A stretch of DNA of 64,000 nucleotides, from assembly GCF_017874735.1 (NCBI RefSeq), contig NZ_JAGGLV010000001.1:124001-188000 (forward strand). The letters are read 5' to 3'. Position 1 is the stretch's first letter, and each line of letters opens with the position of its first letter. Origin of the DNA: Paenibacillus silagei (GTDB taxonomy: Bacteria > Bacillota > Bacilli > Paenibacillales > Paenibacillaceae). The notes under the pieces were generated by a model that had not been told where the DNA came from, did not search any database, and was given only the letters and a program-made list of their open reading frames with translations. Below, in pieces: positions 34,840-43,278 of this stretch. The position numbers and the translations under genes were made by a program.

Positions 34840-36558
34840 TTATTTCCCGTCTACCCGTGCCATAACCTGACTGGTCAATTCCGCAACCTTGTGCTTGGCG
34901 TTGTCCAGGGATTCACCCACCACGGCAAAATACACTTTGATCTTCGGTTCCGTGCCGGAAGGGCGCAGGCAGAACCACGAGCCGTCCGACAGCAGATATT
35001 TCAGCACGTTCTCCTTAGGCAGACCGTCCAGTCCCATGGAGTAGTCCAGCACCTGCGTTACGGATGCCCCGGCGATTTCGTGCGGCGGGCTGGTCCGCCA
35101 GTCATTCATGATCCCCTGAATCTGGGCCACTCCGTCCTTGCCCTTCAGCGTGCGGGATTCCAGGCTCTCCAGGAAGTATCCGAACTGTGCATACAGCTCT
35201 TGCAGCACATCGTACAGGGTCTTGCCCTGGGCCTTGTAATAGGCACCCGCTTCAGCGATCAGCATTGCAGCAAGGACTGCATCCTTGTCACGGGCATAGT
35301 TGCCGGCCAGATAGCCGTAGCTTTCTTCATATCCGAACAGATACGTATACTCGCCGGACTGCTCGAACTGGTTCATCTTCTCCCCGATATATTTGAATCC
35401 GGTCAGGGTGTTGAACACCGTAGCGCCATAATGGCTGGCTACAGCAGCGCCCATCTCACTGGTTACAATGGTCTTAACTACAGCGCCGTTAGCCGGCAGC
35501 TTCCCTTGTTCCTGTAAACGGCTCAGGAAATAATGAATCATGAGCGCGCCGGACTGATTCCCGGACAGCACTACAAATTTGCCTTCGTTGTCACGAACCA
35601 CGGCGCCCATACGGTCAGCATCCGGATCTGTACCGATCAGCAGATCCGCATTCAGCTCTTCGCCCAGCTTCATCGCCAGGGTGAAGGCTTCACGTTCCTC
35701 CGGATTCGGAGATTTCACGGTAGAGAATTCGGAATCCGGCTGTTCCTGTTCAGGAACTACATGTACCTGAGTGAAGCCGATCTTCTCCAGTACACGGCGG
35801 ACCGGAAGATTGCCTGTCCCGTGCAGCGGCGTATAGACAATGGAGAAGTCACGGCCCAGCGAAGAGGCAATCTCTTCACGGCTGACACTTACCGCAGCAA
35901 CCGTATCCGTAAATGCCTCGTCCGCTTCGGCCCCCAGCCAGTGCAGCAGGCCTGCGCTCTCTGCAGCCTCCTGAGACATGCGCTTCACTCCGTTGAAGGA
36001 GTCCACATTCAAAATATTAGCAATAACCTTCTCCGCTTCATGCGGCACCAGCTGTCCGCCCTGGGCATTGTAGACCTTGTATCCGTTATATTCAGGGGGA
36101 TTGTGGCTGGCAGTGATTACAATGCCTCCAGACGCCTTCAAATGACGGACGGTAAAGGATAACTGCGGCGTAGAACGCAGGGAAGAGAACAGGTGGGTCT
36201 CAATTCCGTTGCCGGCGAGTACAAGCGCAGCCTCCAGCGTGAATTCCGGCGAGAAGCGCCGGGAATCGTGGGCGATAACCACCGAGGGTCTGCCTTCTCC
36301 CGTATGCTGTCCCAGAATGTAATCAGCGAAGCCCTGAGTAGCCCGGCCGACTGTATAACGGTTCATCCGGTTACTGCCTGCTCCGATGACTCCGCGCAAA
36401 CCGCCTGTACCAAATTCAAGATCTCTATAGAATCGCTCTTCCAGTTCCTTAGGTTCACCGGCAAGGGCCTTCAGCTCTTCTTTGGTGTTCTCGTCGACAG
36501 AAGGGTCCTGCAGCCAGCGTGTCAGGGTCTCCTGCGCCTTCGGGCTTAATCCAGTCAT
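34840..36558 (-). CDS. pgcA: Phospho-sugar mutase (phosphoglucomutase type)
   Basis: 572-residue alpha-D-phosphohexomutase interconverting glucose-6-phosphate and glucose-1-phosphate, or a related sugar pair. The active-site serine is near residue 151 in TASHNPPEYNGYK; the metal loop is GTDPDADRMG; the sugar-binding loop is GYEESYGYL; the phosphate-binding loop near the C-terminus is RPSGTEPKIK. Length and N-terminus (ETLTRWLQDPSVDENTKEEL) fit PgcA rather than GlmM. AAGGAGAG lies 6 bases before the ATG. It precedes the DUF5693-csaB-tagA-tagO run and probably supplies activated sugar for surface polymers; the hairpin at 34776 separates it from that run. Confidence 0.93.
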   Translation of the reverse strand: MTGLSPKAQETLTRWLQDPSVDENTKEELKALAGEPKELEERFYRDLEFGTGGLRGVIGAGSNRMNRYTVGRATQGFADYILGQHTGEGRPSVVIAHDSRRFSPEFTLEAALVLAGNGIETHLFSSLRSTPQLSFTVRHLKASGGIVITASHNPPEYNGYKVYNAQGGQLVPHEAEKVIANILNVDSFNGVKRMSQEAAESAGLLHWLGAEADEAFTDTVAAVSVSREEIASSLGRDFSIVYTPLHGTGNLPVRRVLEKIGFTQVHVVPEQEQPDSEFSTVKSPNPEEREAFTLAMKLGEELNADLLIGTDPDADRMGAVVRDNEGKFVVLSGNQSGALMIHYFLSRLQEQGKLPANGAVVKTIVTSEMGAAVASHYGATVFNTLTGFKYIGEKMNQFEQSGEYTYLFGYEESYGYLAGNYARDKDAVLAAMLIAEAGAYYKAQGKTLYDVLQELYAQFGYFLESLESRTLKGKDGVAQIQGIMNDWRTSPPHEIAGASVTQVLDYSMGLDGLPKENVLKYLLSDGSWFCLRPSGTEPKIKVYFAVVGESLDNAKHKVAELTSQVMARVDGK

Positions 36559-36605
36559 GTCTATCTCTCCTTCTCCATCTATAATATATAAGTTTATAAC
36601 AGGAA

Positions 36606-37028
36606 CTAGCTGAGTGCGAACATAATCTCGCCGGACGCTACCGTCTTGCCGTCCACCTTGGCAGTGGCTTGTCCTTTACCGATACTGCCTTTAAGCCGGG
36701 TAATCTCTACCTCAAGCACAAGGGTATCGCCGGGAACAACCTGTCCGCGGAAGCGGAAGCCGTCAAGCCCGGCCAGAAAACCGATTTTGCCCCGGTTAGC
36801 TTCTACGCCAAGAATAGCCACAGCGCCCACCTGAGCCAAGGCTTCCGTAATCAGCACACCCGGCATCACCGGGAAGCCAGGGAAGTGTCCGGCAAAAAAC
36901 GGCTCATTTACCGTTACATTTTTGATGCCGACTGCCCGTTTGCCCATTTCTATTTCTGTAATTTTGTCCACCAGCAGAAATGGGGGCCGGTGGGGGATTA
37001 TTTCTTGAATTTGATTGGTATTCATCAT
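36606..37028 (-). CDS. fabZ: 3-hydroxyacyl-ACP dehydratase FabZ
   Basis: 140-residue fatty-acid synthesis enzyme that dehydrates beta-hydroxyacyl-ACP. The hot-dog-fold catalytic segment [20 protein letters not shown] contains His48, and Glu62 follows on the helix. The opening [13 protein letters not shown] is also typical. GGGAGC lies about 10 bases before a double ATG, so either Met may be used. In B. subtilis fabZ also lies next to flhP-flhO-mbl, so the position is conserved. A terminator at 37274-37305 separates it from those genes here. Confidence 0.96.
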   Translation of the reverse strand: MMNTNQIQEIIPHRPPFLLVDKITEIEMGKRAVGIKNVTVNEPFFAGHFPGFPVMPGVLITEALAQVGAVAILGVEANRGKIGFLAGLDGFRFRGQVVPGDTLVLEVEITRLKGSIGKGQATAKVDGKTVASGEIMFALS

Positions 37029-37273
37029 GATTATTAAAGCTCCCTTCGGTTGTAACCGCGTCTATGAACCTCCGCCTACAGCAGCACTTTTGTTTTATTC
37101 TCCGCCGTCTCTGCATAAATATGGACAGCTTCGGCAAAAACTATAATTATCCTTCACCACCTGCAGCAGTGGAGGTTAAGATAAGGGGCTTTCTCCACCG
37201 CACGCGGCAGCATGGCGGAGAGGGCCCTTTTTGGCGCTCTTAGGGCACGCCATCATTATACATTTTTCAGTAT

Positions 37274-37305
37274 AAAAAAGAAAACTCCCCTGCACAACAA
37301 GGGAG
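37274..37305 (-). terminator. Terminator after the flhO-flhP-EpuA run
   Basis: 8-bp stem (37298-37305 with 37285-37292, one wobble) followed on the minus strand by TTTTCTTTTTT (37274-37284). The rest of the roughly 300-base stretch 37029-37332 shows no gene that I can support; it should contain the fabZ promoter. Confidence 0.85.
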
Positions 37306-37332
37306 CCTCCGATATCGGTATGCCATAACACT

Positions 37333-37572
37333 TTAAGGTGCGAACACCAGATCATATACATGCTTCCACGTACTCCACAGGAGCACATCACTTAGTTCCT
37401 TTTTGCCGAGGATCACATACCCTACGACCAGCCCGCCTCCAAGTGCGGCAACCAGCAGCAATGGAATCAGGAACCACTGAATAATGGTCCAGGCCCTAAT
37501 CCTGCGCCGCTTCACCGGCTGCTGCTGCTCCTCTTCTGCTTTCTGTGCAGTCTTAACCTTCTCACGACTCAT
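37333..37572 (-). CDS. EpuA-like small membrane protein
   Basis: 79-residue protein with a basic, polar N-terminus (KTAQKAEEEQQQPVKRRRIR) and one strong membrane segment (IIQWFLIPLLLVAALGGGLV). Proteins of this size, topology and position after flhP belong to the EpuA family (PF11772), often labelled DNA-directed RNA polymerase subunit beta in databases although no polymerase role is shown. The ATG at 37572 is 9 bases after the flhP stop and follows GAGGTGAAGGA, so it is co-transcribed with the flagellar genes. Function is unknown. Confidence 0.8.
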   Translation of the reverse strand: MSREKVKTAQKAEEEQQQPVKRRRIRAWTIIQWFLIPLLLVAALGGGLVVGYVILGKKELSDVLLWSTWKHVYDLVFAP

Positions 37573-37581
37573 TCCTTCACC

Positions 37582-38403
37582 TCACGCGCGCATGTTATTA
37601 GCCAGGCCCAGCATCTGGTCACTGGAGGACAGCGCCCGGGCAGCAAGCTGATACGTACGCTGAATCTGCATCATCTCCGTCATTTCCCGGCTCAGATCCA
37701 CATTAGAGGATTCCAGATAGCCTGAGCGAACGCCTACATCCTTCGCTTCGCCCGCTGCTCTTTGCACGAATGCCTGCTGCGTTGTCACGCCTTCAGCTAA
37801 TACATAGAAATTACCGTCCACAGCTTGCAAAGCATTCTTGCTGAGCGGCTCAACAATCATTAAGCTGCCTGCCAGGACAGGCGGCTGTTTCTCATCCGTC
37901 TTGGTCCACACCTGCCCGCGCTCATCAATAGCAGCACTTACATTAGCTCCTACGCTGAGCGGAGTACCGTTAGCACCCAGCACAGGATTGCCGGTATTGT
38001 CCACAAGAATCATCTTATCCTTATTGGCCGTATCCGGGGTGAAGTGGAAATTCCCCTGGCGGGTATATGCCGTTTCACCGTTCACCTGAACGCCGAACAA
38101 TCCATTGCCTTGAAGCGCCAAGTCCGTAGGCTTCCCTGTCTCCTGGAGCGTGCCTTCCTCCCAATTACTTGACACTGTAGGCACACGCACACCAAAGCCG
38201 ATATTGAAGCCCAGCGGCATGCTGCGCCCAGGCTGGTCATAATCCTTGGATTGCTGCTGTACACGGGTAAGCACATCCTCGAACGAGCCTTGCTTGCTCT
38301 TATAACCATTGGTATTCATATTGGCAATGTTATCCGCTATAATATCCAGCCGCTGCTGCAGACTGGCCATTGAGACAGAAGCACCGATTGTCGAGTTGTT
38401 CAC
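37582..38403 (-). CDS. flhP: Flagellar hook-basal body protein FlhP
   Basis: 273-residue rod/hook-family protein (FlgG-like). The N-terminal signature ASLQQRLDIIADNIANMNTN and C-terminal SSNVDLSREMTEMMQIQRTY frame a FlaE-like middle domain. FlhO and FlhP form part of the distal rod in B. subtilis. The start is GTG at 38403, 7 bases after AGGAGGT. The order mbl-flhO-flhP is the same as in B. subtilis, which decides which paralogue is which; by sequence alone both would be called FlgG/FlgF-like. Confidence 0.93.
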   Translation of the reverse strand: MNNSTIGASVSMASLQQRLDIIADNIANMNTNGYKSKQGSFEDVLTRVQQQSKDYDQPGRSMPLGFNIGFGVRVPTVSSNWEEGTLQETGKPTDLALQGNGLFGVQVNGETAYTRQGNFHFTPDTANKDKMILVDNTGNPVLGANGTPLSVGANVSAAIDERGQVWTKTDEKQPPVLAGSLMIVEPLSKNALQAVDGNFYVLAEGVTTQQAFVQRAAGEAKDVGVRSGYLESSNVDLSREMTEMMQIQRTYQLAARALSSSDQMLGLANNMRA

Positions 38404-38474
38404 AGGTCTAACCTCCTACTAGCTTGATAAGAAGAAACTGGCTTACACCATCAGTAATGGTCCATGCAGCCCGG

Positions 38475-39353
38475 CTATACCCGGCCGACTTCATTCACGG
38501 CCTTCTGCAGGCTGCTGTCGTAGAACTGGATCACTTTCTGATTCGCTTCATACGCGCGGTAAGCGGCGTTCATATCCACAGTGACCTGAGTGGCATCCAC
38601 ATTAGAGTTCTCAAGGTAGCCCTGGCGTACCTGCAGAATATCCGTTCCATTAGAAAAGCGGATGTCTGCGGCCTCGGCATCATCAGCATGAAAAACCCCG
38701 TTGCCGTCACGCACCAGCTCCTGCGGTCTTGTGACGACGCTGATTCCGATCCGGGTGCCTGAAGGCTGCCCAGTATCATTATCAATCAGATTCCCTTCCC
38801 CGTCCACTTTAAGGCTATCTTGGGGCTCTTTCAAACTTAGTGGATTGCCGTTACTGTCGAGCACCTTGAATCCGCCAGAACTAAGCACTTCCCCTGTAGG
38901 AGCAACTGTAAAGCTTCCGTTACGTGTATATAAATTATTGCCTTCATTATCTTGAACCGTAAAGAACGCCTGGGGCCGGTAAGTAACCTCGCCATCCGGA
39001 CTGATATATTTCCCCGAGCCGTCAAAAGCAAGATTGGTACCCGGATTCTCCGGGTCTGGGACCTGCAGATCGGTAGACAGCGCAAAGTCTACGCTTTTGC
39101 CGCTCTCAATAAGGTCGCCCTGCAGGTATTGGGAGACGGACTGCTCGGCAAAAACCCCGGTATTGATCCGTCCTACAGTCTTAGCAGTGCCCCCGTTCAT
39201 CGCGGTGACCAGCACCTCGGGAAAAGCGTGGCTGACACTGTCGACCTGCTTGTACCCCGTAGTATTTAAATTGACCAAGTTCTGCGTCGCCGTATCATGT
39301 CTGCGCTGCTGCGTCACCATTCCTGCTGCGGCTGTATATAATCCTCTGAGCAT
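38475..39353 (-). CDS. flhO: Flagellar hook-basal body protein FlhO
   Basis: 292-residue rod protein of the FlgF/FlgG family. It opens MLRGLYTAAAGMVTQQRRHD with NLVNLNTTGYK and ends with LENSNVDATQVTVDMNAAYR and a helical tail. The middle contains a FlaE-like repeat (NNLYTRNGSFTVAPTGEVLS). AAGGGA lies 8 bases before the ATG at 39353. It starts 49 bases after the mbl stop and is followed by flhP, so the genes probably share a transcript, as in B. subtilis. Confidence 0.93.
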   Translation of the reverse strand: MLRGLYTAAAGMVTQQRRHDTATQNLVNLNTTGYKQVDSVSHAFPEVLVTAMNGGTAKTVGRINTGVFAEQSVSQYLQGDLIESGKSVDFALSTDLQVPDPENPGTNLAFDGSGKYISPDGEVTYRPQAFFTVQDNEGNNLYTRNGSFTVAPTGEVLSSGGFKVLDSNGNPLSLKEPQDSLKVDGEGNLIDNDTGQPSGTRIGISVVTRPQELVRDGNGVFHADDAEAADIRFSNGTDILQVRQGYLENSNVDATQVTVDMNAAYRAYEANQKVIQFYDSSLQKAVNEVGRV

Positions 39354-39402
39354 GAGGTCAGTCCCTTCCTGGAATCTGCTGTTCTCCCTTATTATCGGCA
39401 GG

Positions 39403-40401
39403 CTAGAACTTTTTCTTAACTACCTTGTCCAAATGATCCAGCATAATTCCCGTGCCCTTGACGACGCAGTGCATCGGATCTTCAGCCACCCAGACCGGAA
39501 CATGCAGCTGTTCGGAGAGCAGCTCGTCCAGTCCGTTAAGCAGGGCGCCTCCGCCGGTCAGCACCACTCCACGGTCAATAATATCTGCCGACAGCTCAGG
39601 AGGCGTACGCTCCAGCACCGACTTGGCCGCAGCCACAATCGACGAAACCGGGTCCCACAGCGCTTCCTTCACCTCGCCGGATGAAATGGTAAGAGTCTGA
39701 GGCAATCCGCTCACCATATCACGCCCGCGGATGTCCATCTCTGCCTTCATGCCGCCCGGACGTACCGAGCCGATGGTCACTTTGATATCCTCCGCCGTGC
39801 GTTCACCGATCAGTAGCTTATATTTCTGTTTAATATATCTTAAAATGGCATCGTCGAACTTGTCCCCTGCGATCTTAATGGAAGAGGCGGTAACGACGTC
39901 GCCCATGGACAATACGGCTACATCCGTCGTTCCGCCGCCAATATCGACGACCATATTTCCGCTAGGCTGATAAATGTCCATTCCTGCGCCAATGGCTGCA
40001 GCTTTGGGCTCTTCCTCCATGAAGACCTCTTTGGCCCCGCTGCGCTCTGCCGCCTCACGGATGGACTTCGTTTCCACAGATGTAATATTGGTGGGAGCAC
40101 AAATCAAAATACGGGGCCGTGAATACCAGGTCCGGCCGCCAACGCTGTCAATAAAGTATTTGAGCATCATTTCCGTAATGGCAAAGTCGGCGATTACCCC
40201 GTCACGGAGCGGACGAATCGTCGTTATATTTCCAGGTGTCCGCCCAACCATCCGGCGTGCCTGTTCACCAACCGCAAGGACCCGCTTCGTATCACTTTCA
40301 AGTGTGACCACGGAAGGTTCATCCAGAACGACTCCCCTTCCCTTGACATGAATGAGCACGTTGGCTGTGCCGAGATCGATTCCGATATCCTTGCTAAGCA
40401 T
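39403..40401 (-). CDS. mbl: Actin-like cell-shape protein Mbl
   Basis: 332-residue MreB-family ATPase that forms membrane-associated filaments guiding lateral wall synthesis. It opens MLSKDIGIDLGTANVLIHVK (phosphate-1 loop), then FAITEMMLKYFIDSV, MVVDIGGGTTDVAVLSMGDV (phosphate-2) and VLTGGGALLNGLDELLSEQL (adenosine motif). The position directly before flhO and after spoIIID identifies it as Mbl rather than MreB or MreBH. A GGGGG run about 10 bases before the ATG is its Shine-Dalgarno. Confidence 0.95.
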   Translation of the reverse strand: MLSKDIGIDLGTANVLIHVKGRGVVLDEPSVVTLESDTKRVLAVGEQARRMVGRTPGNITTIRPLRDGVIADFAITEMMLKYFIDSVGGRTWYSRPRILICAPTNITSVETKSIREAAERSGAKEVFMEEEPKAAAIGAGMDIYQPSGNMVVDIGGGTTDVAVLSMGDVVTASSIKIAGDKFDDAILRYIKQKYKLLIGERTAEDIKVTIGSVRPGGMKAEMDIRGRDMVSGLPQTLTISSGEVKEALWDPVSSIVAAAKSVLERTPPELSADIIDRGVVLTGGGALLNGLDELLSEQLHVPVWVAEDPMHCVVKGTGIMLDHLDKVVKKKF

Positions 40402-40528
40402 AATGAAAGAGCCCCCAAAGTGTTATTTTAAATGAGAAAAGAAGATTGTACCAAATTTAAAAATACCATACTTTAGGGGGTGAGTACAATGGACTAAACC
40501 TGAATTATGGCGCGAAAATCCGAAAATC

Positions 40529-40816
40529 TTATGGCTTTGAGGCTACGGCAACCTCACGCTTCTTACCTGTCGTTTTCTTATATTTAATTTTTGTGGCTTC
40601 TCCCCCCCGAAGATGACGGATGGACTTGTGATATTCGAGAATGTGCTTCACCTGATCAGCCAGATCCGGATTAATTTCCGGCAGCCGTTCGGTTAAATCT
40701 TTGTGCACCGTGCTTTTTGAAACGCCAAATTCCTTGGCTATGGTCCGGACCGTGTGCCTGGTTTCCACGATGCAGCGTCCGATTTTAATGGTACGTTCCT
40801 TGATGTAATCGTGCAC
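40529..40816 (-). CDS. spoIIID: Sporulation transcription regulator SpoIIID
   Basis: 95-residue mother-cell DNA-binding protein that switches gene expression between sigma-E and sigma-K. It reads MHDYIKERTIKIGRCIVETR at the start, then the helix-turn-helix TIAKEFGVSKSTVHKDLTER and the basic block HKSIRHLRGGEATKIKYKK, all close to B. subtilis SpoIIID. I chose GTG at 40816: it is 7 bases after GGGAGG and gives the conserved MHDYIKE start, while the longer frame adds an unconserved Gly-rich pentapeptide. A sigma-E-type promoter lies 34 bases upstream. Confidence 0.96.
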   Translation of the reverse strand: MHDYIKERTIKIGRCIVETRHTVRTIAKEFGVSKSTVHKDLTERLPEINPDLADQVKHILEYHKSIRHLRGGEATKIKYKKTTGKKREVAVASKP

Positions 40817-40849
40817 GCTCCCGCCTCCCAACTGTGAATAGTTTGGTAC

Positions 40850-40877
40850 ATTATATGAGGGGCGGGCCTATATATTC
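40850..40877 (-). promoter_or_regulatory. Sigma-E-type promoter for spoIIID
   Basis: CATATAAT (40850-40857) matches 7 of 8 bases of the sigma-E -10 consensus CATACAAT, with GAATATA (40871-40877) 13 bases upstream as the -35. spoIIID is known to be sigma-E dependent in B. subtilis. Confidence 0.65.
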
Positions 40878-40996
40878 GCGCTTTCAGGACATGACAAGCT
40901 CAGGAAGGCTCATTTTATTTGTCGGACAACCCAATTCACTGCATTTCACGGCCCCATTTCCAGAATAGAACCTGCCGGACTGTCCATTTCAGGTAG

Positions 40997-41024
40997 AAAA
41001 AAAACAGGAGGCTTCCGCCCCCTG
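40997..41024 (-). terminator. Terminator after spoIIQ
   Basis: 8-bp stem CAGGGGGC/GCCTCCTG (41017-41024 with 41005-41012, one wobble) and GGAA loop on the minus strand, then eight T residues (40997-41004). Confidence 0.92.
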
Positions 41025-41037
41025 CTGATCATTCGGC

Positions 41038-41775
41038 TTAGCGCTGCGGAAGCAGATCCGAAGGATTCACAATCTTACCGTCCTCATGCACTTCAAAGTG
41101 CAGATGGTTGCCAAGACCCTTCTCCATCTCATTGCGTCCCGCTGTAGCCAGTGTATCGCCCTGCTTCACTTCGTCGCCCTGCTTCACTTTGGTTTCACCC
41201 AGACTCTGATAGACCGTCTTCAGATCGCCGGGAGAGGTAATCTCGATTACCTTACCCAGTACAGCAACATCTTCCACTCTGGTGACTTCACCGCTGAGTG
41301 CCGCCTTCACATCAAACGTCTTGTTGTCCTCACGGGCAATATCAATTCCGGTGTTGGTGACAAAAGTATTGTTGTACTGCACCATCGCCGCAATATGATT
41401 CTCTTCCGTGCCGTTCTCATCGTAGTACGGTTTGACCACTTCCACTTCACTCGGGCTTGCTACAGGCCAGACCAGGCTTTCGGCGGATGCGACAACTTCC
41501 AGGGCTTCGGGATCACCGTTTGCGGCTCCGGTTTTGCTGCCGGCCTCACCTTGGGATACTACCGCGGCGTTGTCGGGATTCAGCGGCTTCTGGCCGGCAT
41601 CCTGATAGACCCACACCAAGGTTAGTATAAGTGCCGCTGCCGCCGTGTAGACTGCCGGGAATACCCACCGTTTGGATAACAGTCTGCTCCATGAAGAAGG
41701 CTTGGCGCCTGAATCTCCCTGCTTGTTTTTGAGAGATTCATCATGGGTTGATTTGATTTTGTCTTGTTCATTCAT
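41038..41775 (-). CDS. spoIIQ: Stage II sporulation protein SpoIIQ (LytM-like, degenerate)
   Basis: 245-residue forespore protein that forms the SpoIIQ-SpoIIIAH channel across the intermembrane space during engulfment. One membrane segment (VFPAVYTAAAALILTLVWVY, about residues 38-57) leads into a C-terminal LytM/M23 domain. The second metal motif HLHFEVH (H224, H226) is kept, but the first ligand, normally His in HxxxD, is Asn141 (NTGID), so the domain is probably not an active peptidase; B. subtilis SpoIIQ is also degenerate at this site. GAGGTGA lies 7 bases before the ATG. A sigma-F-type promoter is directly upstream. Confidence 0.94.
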   Translation of the reverse strand: MNEQDKIKSTHDESLKNKQGDSGAKPSSWSRLLSKRWVFPAVYTAAAALILTLVWVYQDAGQKPLNPDNAAVVSQGEAGSKTGAANGDPEALEVVASAESLVWPVASPSEVEVVKPYYDENGTEENHIAAMVQYNNTFVTNTGIDIAREDNKTFDVKAALSGEVTRVEDVAVLGKVIEITSPGDLKTVYQSLGETKVKQGDEVKQGDTLATAGRNEMEKGLGNHLHFEVHEDGKIVNPSDLLPQR

Positions 41776-41795
41776 ATGGTTATCACCTCAGTAAC

Positions 41796-41824
41796 CAGTG
41801 TTACCGGGCGCTTCGCTTTTATAC
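41796..41824 (-). promoter_or_regulatory. Sigma-F-type promoter for spoIIQ
   Basis: On the minus strand GTATA (41820-41824), 14 bases, then GGTAACACTG (41796-41805). The -10 fits the sigma-F pattern GGnnAnAnTR exactly and the -35 fits GYATA. spoIIQ is a classical sigma-F gene in B. subtilis. The leader would be only about 15 bases, enough for the Shine-Dalgarno. Confidence 0.65.
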
Positions 41825-41836
41825 GTATCTTGCAGA

Positions 41837-43003
41837 TTATTTTTTCAGGAGAGTTGAGATTCCGGTAAAAGAGACCCCGCTGTAGTAGTGTTTGAGAATC
41901 TGGGTCGCGGTCTTGCCCTCTTTCGCCATTCCGTTCGCCCCCCACTGGCTCATGCCGACACCGTGGCCGTTACCATACGTGGTGATCTGCACCTTCCCCG
42001 CTTGGCGCTTCCAGGTGAACTGGCTCGAGCGTAGCCCCAGCTTCTCTCTCACTTCCCGCCCGGTAAATACCTTCCCACCGATAGAGATCTGTTTGATCCG
42101 GTGGCCGGCTGTAAGCGACAGCACCTCCGCTGGCAAACTGGTGGAGGATTGAGCGGAGACCGGCACTGCCTTGCCCGAAGCTCCCAGACTGGCTGCTACC
42201 GGAAGGTCCTTGGTTCCAAGGCCCAGCTTGCTGCGCAGCTCCGAATTGCTGAAGGTGTAGCTTACCGCCAGGTTCGGGGTGATCTGCAGCTCCCACGGGC
42301 TGGCTACACTGCGCAGGTAGGGAACCGCAGCATTCCAGTACTCCTCGGAGTTCTCCGTATACCCTCCGCTGGAGGCGAAGAAGGAAGCCGTGATCGGCTG
42401 CCCCTGATAGGTCATGATGGTTCCGCGCGTCTCCAAGACCGCGCGGCGGATCTTCGCCAGGCCGGCGCGCTTGCTGCCGGACGCCCAGTCCCGTTCCAGC
42501 ACGGCCTGGGATACGTAAGCCTGATGGCTTACCGTATCGCTCACATCCGCTTCGGGAACGGGGACCCCGCTGTGGTCGCCGGCGATCAGACGGCGGGCAA
42601 TGAACGTGCGGGCCGCTACGGCCTGCGCCTTGAGCGCTTCAAGCTCAAATTCGGCCGGCATCTCGGCCGCCAGTACGCCGCTGACGTATTCCTCCAGCGG
42701 CAGGGTCTCTATTTGTCCGCTGCGCGACAAATAGACGGAGACCTCCGGCTGCGGCGCCTCTGCGGCAGCCGTTGCCGGCGGCGCCGGAGCGGCCGTGGCC
42801 TGCGGCACGGCCGGGGGCGCCGGCGGCTGTTGTCCCCCGCGCTGCGGGACAACGGCCAGCGGCAGCAGCAGCGCCGCCAGCAGGGGCGCTGCCAGCCAGG
42901 CGGCGGGGGCCAGCCGCCGCAGCGGGTGTGCGCCGCGCCGCCGCACGCGCGCTACGCTGCGCGGACGCTTCAGAATGCGCCGCAGGTTGATTAACTCTTT
43001 CAT
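41837..43003 (-). CDS. spoIID: Stage II sporulation protein SpoIID, lytic transglycosylase
   Basis: 388-residue mother-cell enzyme that degrades septal peptidoglycan with SpoIIM and SpoIIP during engulfment. It has a membrane segment near residues 35-55 (APAAWLAAPLLAALLLPLAV), an Ala/Pro-rich stretch, then the SpoIID domain: LEEYVSGVLAAEMPAEFELE (includes the catalytic Glu), ALKAQAVAARTF, SSGGYTENSEEYW and YGNGHGVGMSQWGANGMAKE. ATG at 43003 is 8 bases after AAGGAG; the longer frame from 43027 adds nothing conserved. The first 90 codons are much richer in G+C than the rest. It lies between murA and spoIIQ as in B. subtilis. Confidence 0.95.
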   Translation of the reverse strand: MKELINLRRILKRPRSVARVRRRGAHPLRRLAPAAWLAAPLLAALLLPLAVVPQRGGQQPPAPPAVPQATAAPAPPATAAAEAPQPEVSVYLSRSGQIETLPLEEYVSGVLAAEMPAEFELEALKAQAVAARTFIARRLIAGDHSGVPVPEADVSDTVSHQAYVSQAVLERDWASGSKRAGLAKIRRAVLETRGTIMTYQGQPITASFFASSGGYTENSEEYWNAAVPYLRSVASPWELQITPNLAVSYTFSNSELRSKLGLGTKDLPVAASLGASGKAVPVSAQSSTSLPAEVLSLTAGHRIKQISIGGKVFTGREVREKLGLRSSQFTWKRQAGKVQITTYGNGHGVGMSQWGANGMAKEGKTATQILKHYYSGVSFTGISTLLKK

Positions 43004-43126
43004 CTCTATGGCTCCTTCCGTAAGCACCGGTGATTCTTATAGATATGAATTTGCGGCACCTGCTAGAACGGGATTTTGAGAGAAAGAGAGTTGCGAAATC
43101 CCCCGGAACATATAAGGTAAATTTCC

Positions 43127-43226
43127 CAAGTGGAAACGGCTTTGCCGTCCTTTTAAAGGACGGTACCGTTTCAGCGAGAAATAGAAGGATAATTTATCGT
43201 GTGCAACATATAAACTCTTATATTTC
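43127..43226. repeat. Two-hairpin intergenic repeat, copy A
   Basis: 100-bp element between murA and spoIID, related to copies at 56373 and 60294 in the same orientation. Hairpin 1 pairs GAAACGG with CCGTTTC around an inner CCGTCCTTTTAAAGGACGG palindrome. Hairpin 2 pairs AAATA with TATTT around TTTAT/ATAAA. Copy A is the most diverged in hairpin 2, but its paired insertions on both sides keep the stem. It abuts the murA terminator. A further inverted repeat (GGGATTT/AAATCCC, about 43072-43102) lies next to it. Confidence 0.88.
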
Positions 43227-43258
43227 AAAAAAGGACCAGCCGCTTAGCGGCTGGTCCT
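43226..43258 (-). terminator. Terminator after murA
   Basis: Perfect 12-bp stem AGGACCAGCCGC/GCGGCTGGTCCT (43247-43258 with 43232-43243) with a 3-base loop, then T residues on the minus strand (43227-43231). Confidence 0.95.
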
Positions 43259-43278
43259 CATATTTTTAAGAATAACTA

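Noticed and set aside
37176..37391. 71-codon minus-strand frame between fabZ and the EpuA-like gene
   Set aside because: It overlaps a terminator and the end of the EpuA-like gene, has no conserved character and no good start signal.
42101..42994. 297-codon plus-strand frame opposite spoIID
   Set aside because: Arg/Gly-rich product from GC-rich antisense DNA with no Shine-Dalgarno; spoIID on the other strand is secure.
43127..43226. Two-hairpin element as a transcription terminator
   Set aside because: None of the three copies is followed by a T tract on either strand; the murA terminator next to copy A is separate.
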